64,000 bases of DNA from Blastocystis hominis. Lineage: Eukaryota; Sar; Bigyra; Opalinata; Blastocystidae. Positions 46,875-60,352 of this stretch are shown here, piece by piece (the first letter of the stretch is position 1; each line of letters opens with the position of its first letter). The stretch spans positions 199,153 through 263,152 of the forward strand of contig NW_013171815.1 of the NCBI RefSeq assembly GCF_000151665.1, given 5' to 3'. A program made the position numbers and the translations under genes. The notes beneath the pieces are model-generated. The model was not told the origin of the DNA. It saw only the letters and a list, made by a program, of their open reading frames with translations, and did not search any database.

Positions 46875-48568
46875 ATACAAATACATTATAGTTTGAGTTC
46901 AAACAAACAACCATTTCCAACTTATTGGCAACCAACTTATTACAGATTTTTGTATCTCATCGTCTCCGTGTCGAATCCGGGCATCGGGAACGAGGTGGCG
47001 AACTGAGCGACTTCGTGAGCCAACACAGGGATGTCCTTGTTGTTGGGCAGAGCGGCCACGAAGTCCTTCAGCTTCTTTCCCGAGCTCTTCTGCACGTCCA
47101 GCGAGATCTTCACCGCGCGATCCAGGAATCCCGCCACCTTCTTGAAGTCCGCCTCCTTCAGTCCTCGCGTCGTCAGCGCGGGGGTTCCGATGCGCACGCC
47201 GCCGGGCGACTGCGCCGACTTGTCTCCGTGGACCGTGTTCTTGTTCAGCGAGATGTTGATCAGGTCGCACACCTTCTCGATCTTCGAGCCCGTCAGTCCC
47301 AGCGGACGCACGTCCCACAGCAGAAGGTGGTTGTCCGTGCCGTTCGTGCAGATCGTGTAGCCCATGTCCATCAGCGCCTGCGCCAGCGCCTTCGCGTTCT
47401 TCTTGACCTGCACGCAGTACTCCTTGAACTCGGGCGACGCCACTTCCTTCAGCTGCGTGGCGATGGCCGCGATCTGGTGGTCGTGCGGACCGCCCTGCAG
47501 ACCGGGGAACACCGCGTCGTTGATCTTGCGCTCGAAGTCGCGCTCGTCCTTGCGGAAGAAGATCATACCGGCGCGCGGACCACGCAGCGACTTGTGCGTC
47601 GTCGTCGTCACCACATCGCAGTACTCGAACGGATTCGCAGCCTCGCCCGTCGCCACCAGGCCGCTGATGTGCGCCATATCCATCATCATGATCGCGCCGC
47701 TCGCGTCCGCAACCTTACGGATCCGAGCGTAATCCCACTCACGAGGATACGCAGAAGCTCCGCAGATGATCATCTGGGGTCTGTAGATTCCAGCGATCTG
47801 CTCCATAAAATCGTAGTCCACAAGACCCGTCTTCGGATCCACGTGGTAAGGAAGCGTCTCGAAGAAGATCGAAGAGCCCGACAGAGCCTTTCGGGTGTGC
47901 GTCTTGGCGTTGTATGTGTAGTAACCGTGCGTCAGATGACCTCCAGAAGGAAGATCCAGACCCATCATTCGGCTACCAGGCTTCAACAGACCCGTGTACA
48001 CAGCCAGGTTGCAAGGAGATCCGGAATAGGGCTGAACGTTCACGCCCCACTTTTCAGGATCCAAATGGTAAGCAGCCAGAGCACGCTTCTTGCACAACTC
48101 TTCGATCTGGTCGATGTACTCGTTACCTCCGTAATAACGGTGACCCGGATATCCCTCCGAGTACTTGTTCGTCAAACAAGAACCCAAACATTCCATAACA
48201 GCTCTGGAAGTGAAGTTCTAGTTCTGAGGTAAGCAAACTTACACAAATACCTCAGAAGCAATCATCTCCAGCGACTTCCAAGATCGGTTCTTCTCCTTCT
48301 CGATCAAATCGAAAAGTTCAGGATCGTGCTCTTCGAGAGGTACGCGTCCAGGCTATGGGGTAATACAATTGAAAGATCTATGTACAATAGTAGCAAAACC
48401 AGCCCTAGCAACAGGCTATATATAAGTTAGGAGAAGAAAGATAATACGGTGATTCTGGCAGCAGAAAGTCTATAAATGAGAATTCTATGTGAAATAATAA
48501 TACCTAATAGAGCGAGAAAGTGCGCTAATCATCTTTGAACGGAAATATTGTATAAGAAAATCGTGGAA
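46875..48568. repeat. left arm of a 1,694-bp inverted repeat
   Basis: Base x pairs with base 97434 minus x on the right arm (48866-50559). The SHMT products of the two arms are the same, and the introns and 5' flank match by reading, with no gap found. The arm starts 36 bp upstream of the SHMT start codon and ends about 65 bp after its stop. Confidence 0.9.
46940..48532 (-). CDS. SHMT: serine hydroxymethyltransferase, organellar, copy 1
   Basis: PLP enzyme that interconverts serine and glycine with tetrahydrofolate. The N terminus [16 protein letters not shown] is a presequence assembled over short introns (about 34, 32, 33 and 33 bp). Then [36 protein letters not shown], and the PLP lysine site [15 protein letters not shown]. 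It ends [13 protein letters not shown]. About 486 residues. The start was chosen because it gives an organelle presequence that splices in frame to the conserved core. The protein is the same as that of copy 2. It faces copy 2 head to head over 369 bp. Confidence 0.93.
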
Positions 48569-48865
48569 AATTACTCCGATTTTTGGTATATAACGGTTTT
48601 CTATCGAAAAGTAGTCTTCAGATATGTTTTTGATGTTGTAAATAGTGTATTGCACGCGAAAGAATAGAAACACAATGATTGGTTTTGGCCTTTCAAACCT
48701 TGTATCTTATTGGTGGTAAACGATATATTTCACTATAGATATCGGAAATGTCGTTAAGGAAAAGGAAAAAGATAAATCTTCCTGACAAATATCTACATTT
48801 AGTAAGATGATATGAATATGATTAGCAAGCAATCGCGGTTATTCATCCGTAATAATGGAGAAACA
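48569..48865. promoter_or_regulatory. unique 297-bp centre of the SHMT palindrome
   Basis: Single-copy DNA between the two arms. Together with 36 bp of each arm it forms the shared 369-bp upstream region of both SHMT genes, so it is the likely bidirectional promoter. I recognise no factor site. The short frame 48485-48673 (minus) is not supported. Confidence 0.55.
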
Positions 48866-50559
48866 TTCCACGATTTTCTTATACAATATTTCCGTTCAAA
48901 GATGATTAGCGCACTTTCTCGCTCTATTAGGTATTATTATTTCACATAGAATTCTCATTTATAGACTTTCTGCTGCCAGAATCACCGTATTATCTTTCTT
49001 CTCCTAACTTATATATAGCCTGTTGCTAGGGCTGGTTTTGCTACTATTGTACATAGATCTTTCAATTGTATTACCCCATAGCCTGGACGCGTACCTCTCG
49101 AAGAGCACGATCCTGAACTTTTCGATTTGATCGAGAAGGAGAAGAACCGATCTTGGAAGTCGCTGGAGATGATTGCTTCTGAGGTATTTGTGTAAGTTTG
49201 CTTACCTCAGAACTAGAACTTCACTTCCAGAGCTGTTATGGAATGTTTGGGTTCTTGTTTGACGAACAAGTACTCGGAGGGATATCCGGGTCACCGTTAT
49301 TACGGAGGTAACGAGTACATCGACCAGATCGAAGAGTTGTGCAAGAAGCGTGCTCTGGCTGCTTACCATTTGGATCCTGAAAAGTGGGGCGTGAACGTTC
49401 AGCCCTATTCCGGATCTCCTTGCAACCTGGCTGTGTACACGGGTCTGTTGAAGCCTGGTAGCCGAATGATGGGTCTGGATCTTCCTTCTGGAGGTCATCT
49501 GACGCACGGTTACTACACATACAACGCCAAGACGCACACCCGAAAGGCTCTGTCGGGCTCTTCGATCTTCTTCGAGACGCTTCCTTACCACGTGGATCCG
49601 AAGACGGGTCTTGTGGACTACGATTTTATGGAGCAGATCGCTGGAATCTACAGACCCCAGATGATCATCTGCGGAGCTTCTGCGTATCCTCGTGAGTGGG
49701 ATTACGCTCGGATCCGTAAGGTTGCGGACGCGAGCGGCGCGATCATGATGATGGATATGGCGCACATCAGCGGCCTGGTGGCGACGGGCGAGGCTGCGAA
49801 TCCGTTCGAGTACTGCGATGTGGTGACGACGACGACGCACAAGTCGCTGCGTGGTCCGCGCGCCGGTATGATCTTCTTCCGCAAGGACGAGCGCGACTTC
49901 GAGCGCAAGATCAACGACGCGGTGTTCCCCGGTCTGCAGGGCGGTCCGCACGACCACCAGATCGCGGCCATCGCCACGCAGCTGAAGGAAGTGGCGTCGC
50001 CCGAGTTCAAGGAGTACTGCGTGCAGGTCAAGAAGAACGCGAAGGCGCTGGCGCAGGCGCTGATGGACATGGGCTACACGATCTGCACGAACGGCACGGA
50101 CAACCACCTTCTGCTGTGGGACGTGCGTCCGCTGGGACTGACGGGCTCGAAGATCGAGAAGGTGTGCGACCTGATCAACATCTCGCTGAACAAGAACACG
50201 GTCCACGGAGACAAGTCGGCGCAGTCGCCCGGCGGCGTGCGCATCGGAACCCCCGCGCTGACGACGCGAGGACTGAAGGAGGCGGACTTCAAGAAGGTGG
50301 CGGGATTCCTGGATCGCGCGGTGAAGATCTCGCTGGACGTGCAGAAGAGCTCGGGAAAGAAGCTGAAGGACTTCGTGGCCGCTCTGCCCAACAACAAGGA
50401 CATCCCTGTGTTGGCTCACGAAGTCGCTCAGTTCGCCACCTCGTTCCCGATGCCCGGATTCGACACGGAGACGATGAGATACAAAAATCTGTAATAAGTT
50501 GGTTGCCAATAAGTTGGAAATGGTTGTTTGTTTGAACTCAAACTATAATGTATTTGTAT
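48866..50559. repeat. right arm of the 1,694-bp inverted repeat
   Basis: Reverse complement of 46875-48568. Beyond 50559 the likeness continues with small changes only in ATACA and GAAT microsatellites up to about 50640. Confidence 0.9.
48902..50494 (+). CDS. SHMT: serine hydroxymethyltransferase, organellar, copy 2
   Basis: Same sequence as copy 1 on the opposite strand. The ATG at 48902 gives MISALSRSI, then introns with GTATTATTATTT..., GTATTATCTTTC..., GTACATAGAT... and GTATTTGTG... donors, the last joining MIASE to [10 protein letters not shown]. The catalytic core is complete ([13 protein letters not shown]). TAA at 50492-50494; TGTTTGTTTG lies about 30 bp further. Since no difference is seen between copies, including introns, the duplication is very young or kept alike by gene conversion. 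Confidence 0.93.
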
Positions 50560-51186
50560 TTGTATTGTATTGTATTATGTATTGTACTGTATTGTATTTT
50601 GTATTGTATGAATGAATGAATGAATGAATGAATGAATGAACGATTGTTTGATGATTTGTCGAGTTTGCTATTGTTCTATTTATACTATTCTCCAATTCTA
50701 TCAATATCAATACACACCTACTACAACTATGTGCATTTGAACTGAAGTTATTTTCATGTGATGATAGGTTGTCACATTTTGTATACACACATCCAGATAG
50801 ATCATAATGACACAAAACAAATATCATGATAAGGTAATATACAAAACAATGATAACCATTACAGAACAATATGATAGGAAGTAACATGCCAATAACAAGA
50901 AAAGAGTAGTATTATATTCATGATTACAAACATGTTAGATGATATATTAGTTGGAACAAATATAATCCTTAATTGTGATATTCAAAACACTCAAAAACTG
51001 AAATGCGCTTCTTATACTAAATTGATTAATAGGAATAAAGTAGTGGAAAACGCAGTATTTACTGCTGCAAGGAATGAAAAAGTAGTAATATGATATGATT
51101 GTCAATCTGAACAAACAAATATAGTATTATTAACTAGAATACGTCCTGCTGTTTTATGTAACAAGCATCAGCAATTTAGATAAAAT

Positions 51187-51221
<35 letters not shown>

Positions 51222-52083
51222 TATGGTTATTAACAAAACAATAACTAAAAAGTGTGAATGATAGATTTCAGAGGTTGGCTATAGCGGAATCTTTTCCATA
51301 AAGAGTATTTAGTAATAAAGAACGCAAGTCATAATCACTCGTATTTAACCAATAACACATTGTTGATTTGTAGATAATTAATGTATCACAACATGATTGA
51401 TGCATGTTCCCCACTTTCTATAACAGCTATATAATCATATCATATAAAAATGAGTAAATATCAATAAAAACGAAAGAAATAACTATAACCAAAGTATTGT
51501 TGAGTATAGAATGCTGTTACTTTTGTAAGTTTTCTTTATTCAATCTGAGATATTACCACAAACATCAGACTTACACTATTGGTACATGTGTGAGAAAGTA
51601 ATTTCACATATACATACGGAGTATCTACTGATGAATCAAGTCAGAATTAGCTTCTTTTCAATTGATTCAATCATTGACATTTTTAATTTTCAGATTAATT
51701 GTGAATTCAAAACCGCAATCTTACTGAATCGTTTTCATACAACCTAATTTAACCATCATGCTGTATTTGATACTATTGAAATAGAACGAGTCGTTGAAAA
51801 TCTCAACTCCAAGAGAGATCGGCTCCACGGAGGATTGAAACATGCTAGCTCATCCAATCTAAGTTGAACTGATAGAAAAGATTCAATCGATGATTGGATT
51901 CAAGTAAAATGACAAGAATGATAAAAGATATTTGGAACAAACAAAGTACGCATATAACATATTATGATCATTGAATGGCGTTGAATGTAGTGGACATATC
52001 CAATTCTAGAATTACTGATTGATTCAGTGGATTAAATTGGCCAGTCTCCAATGAACATCTATGAATAGTATCAAATCAGTCAA
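50560..52083. other. long AT-rich gap, no gene seen
   Basis: Holds GAAT units (50607-50640), a TA run at 51189-51218 and otherwise AT-rich sequence with only short frames. The last 300 bp before 52084 may be 3' flank of the MORN-LRR gene. Confidence 0.6.
51189..51218. repeat. TA dinucleotide repeat
   Basis: About fifteen AT units in the gap downstream of the second SHMT gene. Confidence 0.9.
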
Positions 52084-53856
52084 TCAGTCAATACTCGAAA
52101 TTAATTTCCATCGAACTTTCTCAAATGGGCTTACAGTTTGATCATTGTCCTCTCTCACTGGAGCAAAACCATTTGGTAGTACGACATTTTGAAGATTTGG
52201 AATATCTAAATACAATCAATATTTAATGGTGAGAACTACTCTTCAATGTCACTGAACGAGGCAAACGGAAACTGAATCCTTTCGAGTTATCAATGGATGT
52301 GAGACTTGGAAGGTCTACACTCAATCATCTCTAATCATTTCATTTTACTTCGCATTATCAAGATACATGATTCGTCATTTCTTCCAGTAAGTGCCCAATT
52401 ACCGAGTTGAATGGATTGTAATGAAGGAAGATCTATACAAATCATACCACTCAAACTCATGCATTACTCTCGATTATAGTTGATAAGGAGTAATCAAATG
52501 AGCCATCGCCTAAAATAATGGATTGCAGATTGGGAAGATCTATCTATTACTATCCAATATCATATCATTACTTCCAATCATAAAGGAACAACAAAAGAAA
52601 TTCCACGATCTATTACCGATTGAACCAATTTGGATCGACTGCAGTTGCGGTAGATTGCTCAATTCAAAGTCTCCAGCAAAATCAACAAAACTATATTCGC
52701 CAAATTGAATGGATTCCAGTGACTCACAATTCGATATGTTGAATGATTTCGATTGAATACATCGACTGACAGCTTCGGAATAACTTAATGGATCCCATTC
52801 AGCCTGTTTCACCTGAGTAAACGAATTGCCTCCGATATTGATAGTTTTCAATCGCTTCAATCCATCGATTTGGAATGCTTGCACTGATCCAAAACAATCA
52901 TCGCCGATTTCGATAGATCGTAGCCACTCGAATCGATTCAGATCCAATGCATTCAAATCGTTACAGCAATTCGATGAAATCGTCAAATCGGTCACTTGTA
53001 AGCTTACACTGCTTAGTGTCATAGAACTACTGACGTTGATTTTAGTGGGAGCAACAGCAGGCGTAGGTCTCGGAATGGATTTCGGGATTAGTATCGGTTT
53101 GGTCGATTGAGTGTACCATCCATCATAGAGATCTCTTCCACTCACTTCCACTCCATCTTTCCATTCCACTTCGCGAGTAGCAATCCGAGTTTCTTCATCG
53201 ATCCAGTATCCTCGACCATCTCGAAGAAACGATTCTTTCGATTCATCATAAACGAATCCGCCGACATACATTGGGATTCGGTTCGAAGCAATGGTATTGT
53301 CGCCGTTTTCCTTGAATTCGATCATGGTGGTTCCCTCAATCTTGCGGATGATCTCCACCAGCTTGTTCTTTTTCCATACTCCCTCTAGCAACATTTTACC
53401 TGATTCTTCGTCATACTCAATTCCCCATCCATCTCTCTCACGATTCTCGTTGAATTCTCCATAATAAATCAACTTTCCACTCTCATGAGAATAGATTTCC
53501 ATCCTCTCGCCTTTAACATGGTTGGCTATACGACAAAAATCTTTCCGATCCCAAATTTCATCAAACGCTTGGATAAAAGCGACACGGCCATTCTCAAATC
53601 GAGTAAAATCCCCAATTTGAGTTCCATCCTCATCTTCTTCCCAAGCCATTTTCATTATTCCATTCTGGAATAGATAAACCTTGTTATCTTTTTTCAATGT
53701 GTACTCGTCTTCATGTTCCCCTTGAAAACGTTGTAGATAATAGTTACAGCCACCAACAGTAATTTTTCGTTCTTCACCACACGTTATGTACCCATCCAAT
53801 AAAAATTCGCTTCCCGCTAACGTATTCCATTCATCTATTCGTGATTCCGTATTCAT
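52084..53856 (-). CDS. MORN + BspA-like leucine-rich-repeat protein, second full copy
   Basis: The ATG at 53854-53856 gives MNTESRIDEWNTLAGSEFLL. About five MORN-like units follow, nearly the same as in the gene at 1969-3750, then a shorter Pro/Lys linker (PILIPKSIPRPTPA) and leucine-rich units (LKTINIGGNSFTQV, LESIQFGEYSF). The LRR tail continues after the long exon through four short introns: 52540-52571, 52433-52467, 52315-52348 and 52206-52236 (32, 35, 34, 31 bp). All are phase 1 at the start of an LP[NS]L unit. The end is KLISSID, TGA at 52084-52086. About 545 residues. No signal peptide or membrane segment. Function unknown. Confidence 0.75.
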
Positions 53857-55242
53857 TCCATCTACCGTTAAAATTCATAGTTTCAGGTGGAATTAAATGT
53901 ATTATGGAAAGATATGAAACTCAGTTTGTACTATTGACACATCTTAATACCTTTGTATTATATCGTTGATGTACATGTGTTAAAGATACACACTGTAGCC
54001 AGGATGGCCAAGTCTTCGAAATCAATTGTGTTATGCATCAGTTTGTTTAGATAATCGTGATTGAAGTAGTTCGAAAGTTAAAACATATCAGAATGATTGC
54101 TTTTTGGAAACATTGAAAAATAAGAAATACTTTTTCTTTTACTTCTTCTTCGTTATGTCTGTAAAACCTATATATTTACAATATCATTGTAAAGTCATGT
54201 TATCAAGTAAGGATTTCGCACAACACTCCATTTTGTCTACTCTCTCTCTCTCCTTTAGTATTATCATCATCATTCCTCCTATCAAATCTATTCACCCATC
54301 ATCCTAGACAAAATATTTTTACAAATTAATTAATCTGGCTGTGAATATACCAAATCTATAAAACCGTATCGAAATAGGCGTTGATTTAGTATAATGATTA
54401 CACAATAACTTATATTTTCACTACTCATTTTATTTTTGATCAATTCCTAATTATAGACAAAGGAGCCAACTCCGGATACCTCCTTATATTTTATTTGTTT
54501 GTTGTATCAACAGTCAACTCACAAATCTGTCTCTTTATACGCAAACAATCATGTGGTTCTTCGTTCTGGATTATTCTTAATATCCTTCTGCATCATTCCA
54601 ACACCCTGCTCACTCCTAATCTGTTTTTATTCATCCATTTTCCTTTATTTACCACCTCAAGCACATTATTAATGTTCATTCAAATTCCATTGTTTTTCGT
54701 GTATCACACTTATCTGCAATTCCAATTCCATTTTTTCATTCACACCTTCCCTTTCACTCTTTTTTTCTTCGCATATTCGCTACCATTCTACCTTTAAAAC
54801 GCTCTACAATACTATCCTCCTCTTTCACTCTATCATTCAATGGTCGCGTTCAAACGACCATTCCACCATCCACTAGTCCCCTGATTGCCACCATATTTGA
54901 ACGTCTAATCACCACACACATTCCCAACCAATCCAATCCAATATTATGCACCCAATGCCTATCTTGTGTGTCTCACCCACTGTAGCGACGGTACCCTATC
55001 ATCCCTCTACACATCTACACCGCTCTCTATTTCCAACAACACGCCTCAACCTCTCACATTCCATTCCATTTCACCTACCTTTCATCCTTAGTTCCATCCT
55101 CCATTGTGCCTCCTCCTCATTATATATAGATCCATTTTTGTAATAAGCATCCTCCAATCTCCTTGCTATATCGTAGTAATCCTTAGATTTACAAAAAAGC
55201 CTTCACTCTGTACATTACTAATACTTTACTGAATCGTTTTTC
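53857..55242. other. AT-rich gap, no gene seen
   Basis: Pyrimidine- and AT-rich on the plus strand. Frames such as 54495-54797 and 54946-55143 are low in complexity, lack family likeness and do not extend by splicing. Promoters for the MORN-LRR gene (minus) and the DHHC gene (plus) should lie here. Confidence 0.5.
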
Positions 55243-56165
55243 ATGAAAAGAAAGATTCACAGTGTTTGCAGACGATTCGCTAGAGTGAATACGACATCAG
55301 AGAGATATATTAAACGCGGATGTGCAGAATACCTAATTGATACCCTTGTATACAGTATCCTCCTATTCTACATCATCCAGTTTAGTTCCTTTTATATTGA
55401 TGAGTATGTACGTCATTTGCAAGATGATTCCCCATCTACCCTTTTCTACCGTTTTTATTGTATCATTCGATTGATTCTATAAGTTTCTAGCGTGTATTCT
55501 TTAGTATACTGGAGTTGTGGATTTTGTGCAATTTTCTCTTTTTCTATTGGAAAACGACCTTAATCTCTCCGGTACATCATTCTATTATCCTTTCAAACGA
55601 AGGGATATGAGAAAGATATGCCCCGACAGTCGGATATGGAGGCCGTTGAGCAGAACTATCACTACTGCTCACGTTGCAAGCTGGTGGTGCATGACATAAG
55701 TGTACACTGTGACATTTGTGACGAGTGTGTCTTAGGCGTATGTTTTTTTGTAAATTTCCTTTGACTGTAGTATGATCATCACTGTACCTTAGTAAGAAAC
55801 TGCGTTGGCTACAGGAATATCCGTGTCATTACTACATTTTCCTTGTTTTATTTTTAGTATTTTGTTTTGCTCTCAGCATATTGTGGAATTTATGGAATTC
55901 TTAATGCCATCATTTCTTCTGCTTATGCCTTGAATATGGTATATGTGTATATTCTGTCTACCTCGACTAGAGACTATCGCCTTCTGGAATTGTATTGTTT
56001 AATATTTTAATGGGTTATTTGATCGGACCCCTATTCATCCTATTTTCCAAAATGTGTATCGACGACGATCAAAAGCGATCGATCTCTGCTATCAATTTTG
56101 CGAAAGAGAAGTTAGGATGGGTGTGGATTCTTCCTATAGCGTATTGCCCCGCATGGAGCGACTAA
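55243..56165 (+). CDS. DHHC-type palmitoyltransferase
   Basis: Membrane S-acyltransferase. Two N-terminal hydrophobic segments (LIDTLVYSILLFYIIQFSS; LWILCNFLFFYWKTTLISPG with the Pro-Gly of the DPG motif), then the Cys-rich domain HYCSRCKLVVHD...HCDICDECVLG and the active site YDHHCTLVRNCVGYRNIR, then two more membrane segments (YFVLLSAYCGIYGIL; GYLIGPLFILF). Introns of 31-33 bp split it between the zinc-binding and DHHC parts. The join at about 55400-55510 is unresolved. The stop TAA is at 56163-56165; a TGTTTGAT element starts at 56170, so cleavage after TA would also leave TAA. Confidence 0.85.
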
Positions 56166-56175
56166 CCTTGTTTGA

Positions 56176-56187
56176 TACAAACAATTG
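56176..56187 (-). terminator. 3' element CAAT-TGTTTGTA making a stop codon
   Basis: On the minus strand the in-frame T at 56188 is followed by CAAT and TGTTTGTA (56183-56176). Poly(A) addition after that T would turn TCA into TAA. The opposite DHHC gene has its own element at 56170-56177, overlapping this one. Confidence 0.7.
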
Positions 56188-56915
56188 AATTGCGAAGGTT
56201 TTGTACAGAACTTTTCGCTTTATCCATCATCGAGCTCACTTTTTCTCCAAAAGAAGACATGGAATCGGCAAACTTGTCCTTCATGTCTCCGCTCTTGGCA
56301 GAGTTCACCGTGTTTTCAATCGAACTTTTCGCTCTATTTACATAACTATTTACTGAATCATGGATCTGCTTGGAAGCAGGAGGAATAGGTTTGCCAGGAG
56401 GAACTTCTCATTACTCGGTATAAACGCTTACCTGTCTTTACTACATTGAGCATCTCTTCGGACTCAACTTGAAGTCGATCAACCTACATAAAAAACGAAT
56501 CAGAAACACACTCGATCATAGATTGCATCCATTCGCTTCAAAACGCGATCCATTTTATCCTACGAATCATCCCTGTAATTCTCTTGCACTGAATATTCTC
56601 CGAGTTGGTTAAGAACTTGTGTTACACGTTCAAATCCTTCATTATCGCTAACGACATCATACTGCTTCTGCAGCGATCCAACAACTTCCTAGTATCAAAG
56701 AATGAAAAGATATCCACTTGCTGCACTTCCAAATAATCTTCATATGACTTTTGCAATGATTTCACCCTCGACACAAGATCTGAAGTAGCATCCCGAACGA
56801 AATCTCTATTTTGCTCGTCAGTGGACACAACATCGCTAGGAGACTGAGTCCCAACGGGTGAACGATCCAGAGAGTAACTCTGCTTGGGTTCTAGTGCAGA
56901 AGGCCAGTCTGACAT
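56188..56915 (-). CDS. coiled-coil protein of unknown function
   Basis: Start MSDWPSALEPKQSYSLDRS, then helical, charged segments (LVSRVKSLQKSYEDYLEVQ, DKMDRVLKRMDAIYDR, VDRLQVESEEMLNVV), a short PPGKPIPPAS hinge and a second helical part (SVNSYVNRAKSSIENTVNS). Introns of about 25-30 bp. The C terminus after SVQNLRN has no good genomic stop; the T at 56188 with its element would supply TAA. About 200 residues. It resembles vesicle-tether or kinetochore-type coiled coils in style only; no family is claimed. It is divergent from the AMPK gene (129 bp). Confidence 0.6.
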
Positions 56916-57044
56916 TATTTGTTGATAGAAATCAATACCAATCTGCCAAGAATAGGAATTCCAGATTTATGGAAAAAGGGTTTTGAAACGCTATTCTTGA
57001 ATTTACGATCTTGGATTCAATTTTAAGGGCTTACCTTCAACAAA

Positions 57045-58781
<1,737 letters not shown>

Positions 58782-58783
<2 letters not shown>

Positions 58784-58793
58784 TGTGTTTGTG
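58782..58793 (+). terminator. 3' element GATG-TGTTTGTG of the AMPK gene
   Basis: The first base of the stop codon (T 58781) is exactly 4 nt before TGTTTGTG, the same spacing as in the genes that lack a genomic stop. Confidence 0.75.
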
Positions 58794-58795
58794 TG

Positions 58796-58807
58796 AACAA
58801 ACAAGCG
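58796..58807 (-). terminator. 3' element CGCT-TGTTTGTT making a stop codon
   Basis: Minus strand: in-frame T at 58808, then CGCT, then TGTTTGTT (58803-58796). Poly(A) addition turns TCG into TAA. The element lies only 3 bp from the AMPK element on the other strand. Confidence 0.8.
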
Positions 58808-60032
58808 AATGAAAGAGAGAAATGTTGAGTGGACCCAGCGGAGAACAGCTCGAGGGGACTGGGGTAGAGGGACTTAGAGGGGCCATCGAGGTACTAGGCG
58901 TGCTAGATATGTTCGTGGCGCCGAAAAGTTCTGATTGAAGCTCACGAACGCCCTGCGAGTAGTGAAGGAGGATTTGATTCCGCTCAATGGGCTGCTCCGC
59001 TTGTTTGTTTCGGTAGAATGCGATTCGAATCGTACTGTTGACGGGAGAAACGACTTCGCAGAGAGAACAGCTTGAGGGATCCAGGATGCCATTAAAGTTC
59101 CAATTGATGATTGGGTGAATCACTGTCGACACAGACACGTTTTCCACCTCTCTGAAAGTATTGAAAAGGGTCGCATTCTGATATAACAATAATTTTTGTT
59201 TGGGGCTCCTTATCGGCCGTCTCGTCGTGAAATAGTTCCAGGGAACGTTGTACACATCGGCCTTTGGATAGTCCTTCACCCATTGGCGAATGAGCGGAAT
59301 GATCGTCTTCACTTGCCTCTTCTTGGTGGCGTAATAATATTGGTCAATATCGGCCACTAGCACAAACCGAGAAGAGTATTTATTTCGATAGAAACAGGAC
59401 ATGACCTGAGCCTCTTTGTGGCCATATCGAACGGTTGTTCCGTTCTTTCCTTGTCTGGAATTAAAGTTCCAATCAACAAGATCCACCCGGCCGGGGTTAT
59501 TCATGGTTTTGAGTAATTTCTGGTATGGAACCAGAGGAGCAACACTATAAACTACAGCTCTGTCGATTCCAATTAAGAAATAATAGGAAAGCCAATGTCT
59601 TAATTGGTAGGGTGAAATAGGGTCCATAATCACTGTACACACGGTGGAAGTCACATAGGAGGGAGGTGTGGGACGTACACAAACTGTTATGTTTTCAATT
59701 AAACGATTTTGAATGTTATTGCGAAGTGAAATGGTAAAAGCGTCAATAAAAGGGGCAGTTTTTCTGTAGGTAGTGTAAACCAGCGGAATATTGTATCGAA
59801 GGACGATCTGGAAAGGCTTTGTTACATTTGGGCAGAATTTGGAAGAATAGTCCATTCCATAAAAAAATATAGAATAATTGTAATGAAGTTCGGGCTGTCT
59901 ATCTTTCCACGGAATATGGGCAAGGCTTAGAATCACGTACAAATCAACTCTGTTTCGTCTTGCGTAGGCAATCATATCGGTCAGAATAGGTTCAGATTGA
60001 TTTTTGTTGAGGCTATCATAATAGCTGGTCAT
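58808..60032 (-). CDS. GT92-like glycosyltransferase
   Basis: Marks of family 92 (DUF23): VCTVIMDPISPYQLRHWLSY then FLIGIDRAVVYS, VDLVDWNFNSRQG, RYGHKEAQVMSCFYRNKYSS, and the metal-binding FVLVADIDQYYY (DxD). Several N-glycosylation sites suggest Golgi lumen. The frame is intronless from 60032 but lacks a signal anchor, so one or more 5' exons may lie in 60033-60352. A 32-bp intron ending GGGTAG near 60071 is possible, since the frame continues upstream as YRRLREKCKSM. The Ser/Pro-rich C terminus ends ...NISLFH by a poly(A)-made TAA at 58808; without it the frame would read through the AMPK gene's 3' end to 58731. Confidence 0.75.
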
Positions 60033-60352
60033 GCTTTTGCACTTTTCCCGGAGGCGTCGATATTGCTTGGGTTCCTACCCAGTATTCACCTTAAAAGCAC
60101 AGTACAATTTCTGCTGTTTTTATTACAATGTTTCTTTTTGGTGCTTTGCGAAATACCCTGAGCGTTACAGAACAACGATGTACAAATACACTCTTGAGAA
60201 TGGCATGGCATACGAGTGCTGTAGAAAGGGCTTGTCGGCATATAAACTCAAATCCACATACACCACCAACTATTCGTCATGTACCATATTCAAAACGACA
60301 TAAACATACACAGCAAGCAGATTTAAAACAAAAAGAAACATGAAATAAGCAA
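60033..60352. other. gap holding possible 5' exon of the GT92-like gene
   Basis: Minus-strand frames here could give the missing N terminus of the glycosyltransferase, but I could not fix a start. The 3' flank of Lon is also here. Confidence 0.4.

Noticed and set aside
46925-48232. 435-codon frame on the plus strand (and its mirror 49202-50509)
   Set aside because: It is the antisense shadow of SHMT, Arg/His/Val-rich from codon bias, with no family likeness.
46875-50559. The inverted repeat as a DNA transposon with long terminal repeats
   Set aside because: Each arm is a complete host SHMT gene, the centre is only 297 bp with no transposase, and I see no target-site duplication.
54495-55143. 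Phe/Ser/Leu-rich plus-strand frames
   Set aside because: They come from pyrimidine-rich DNA with no splice-consistent extension and no family likeness.
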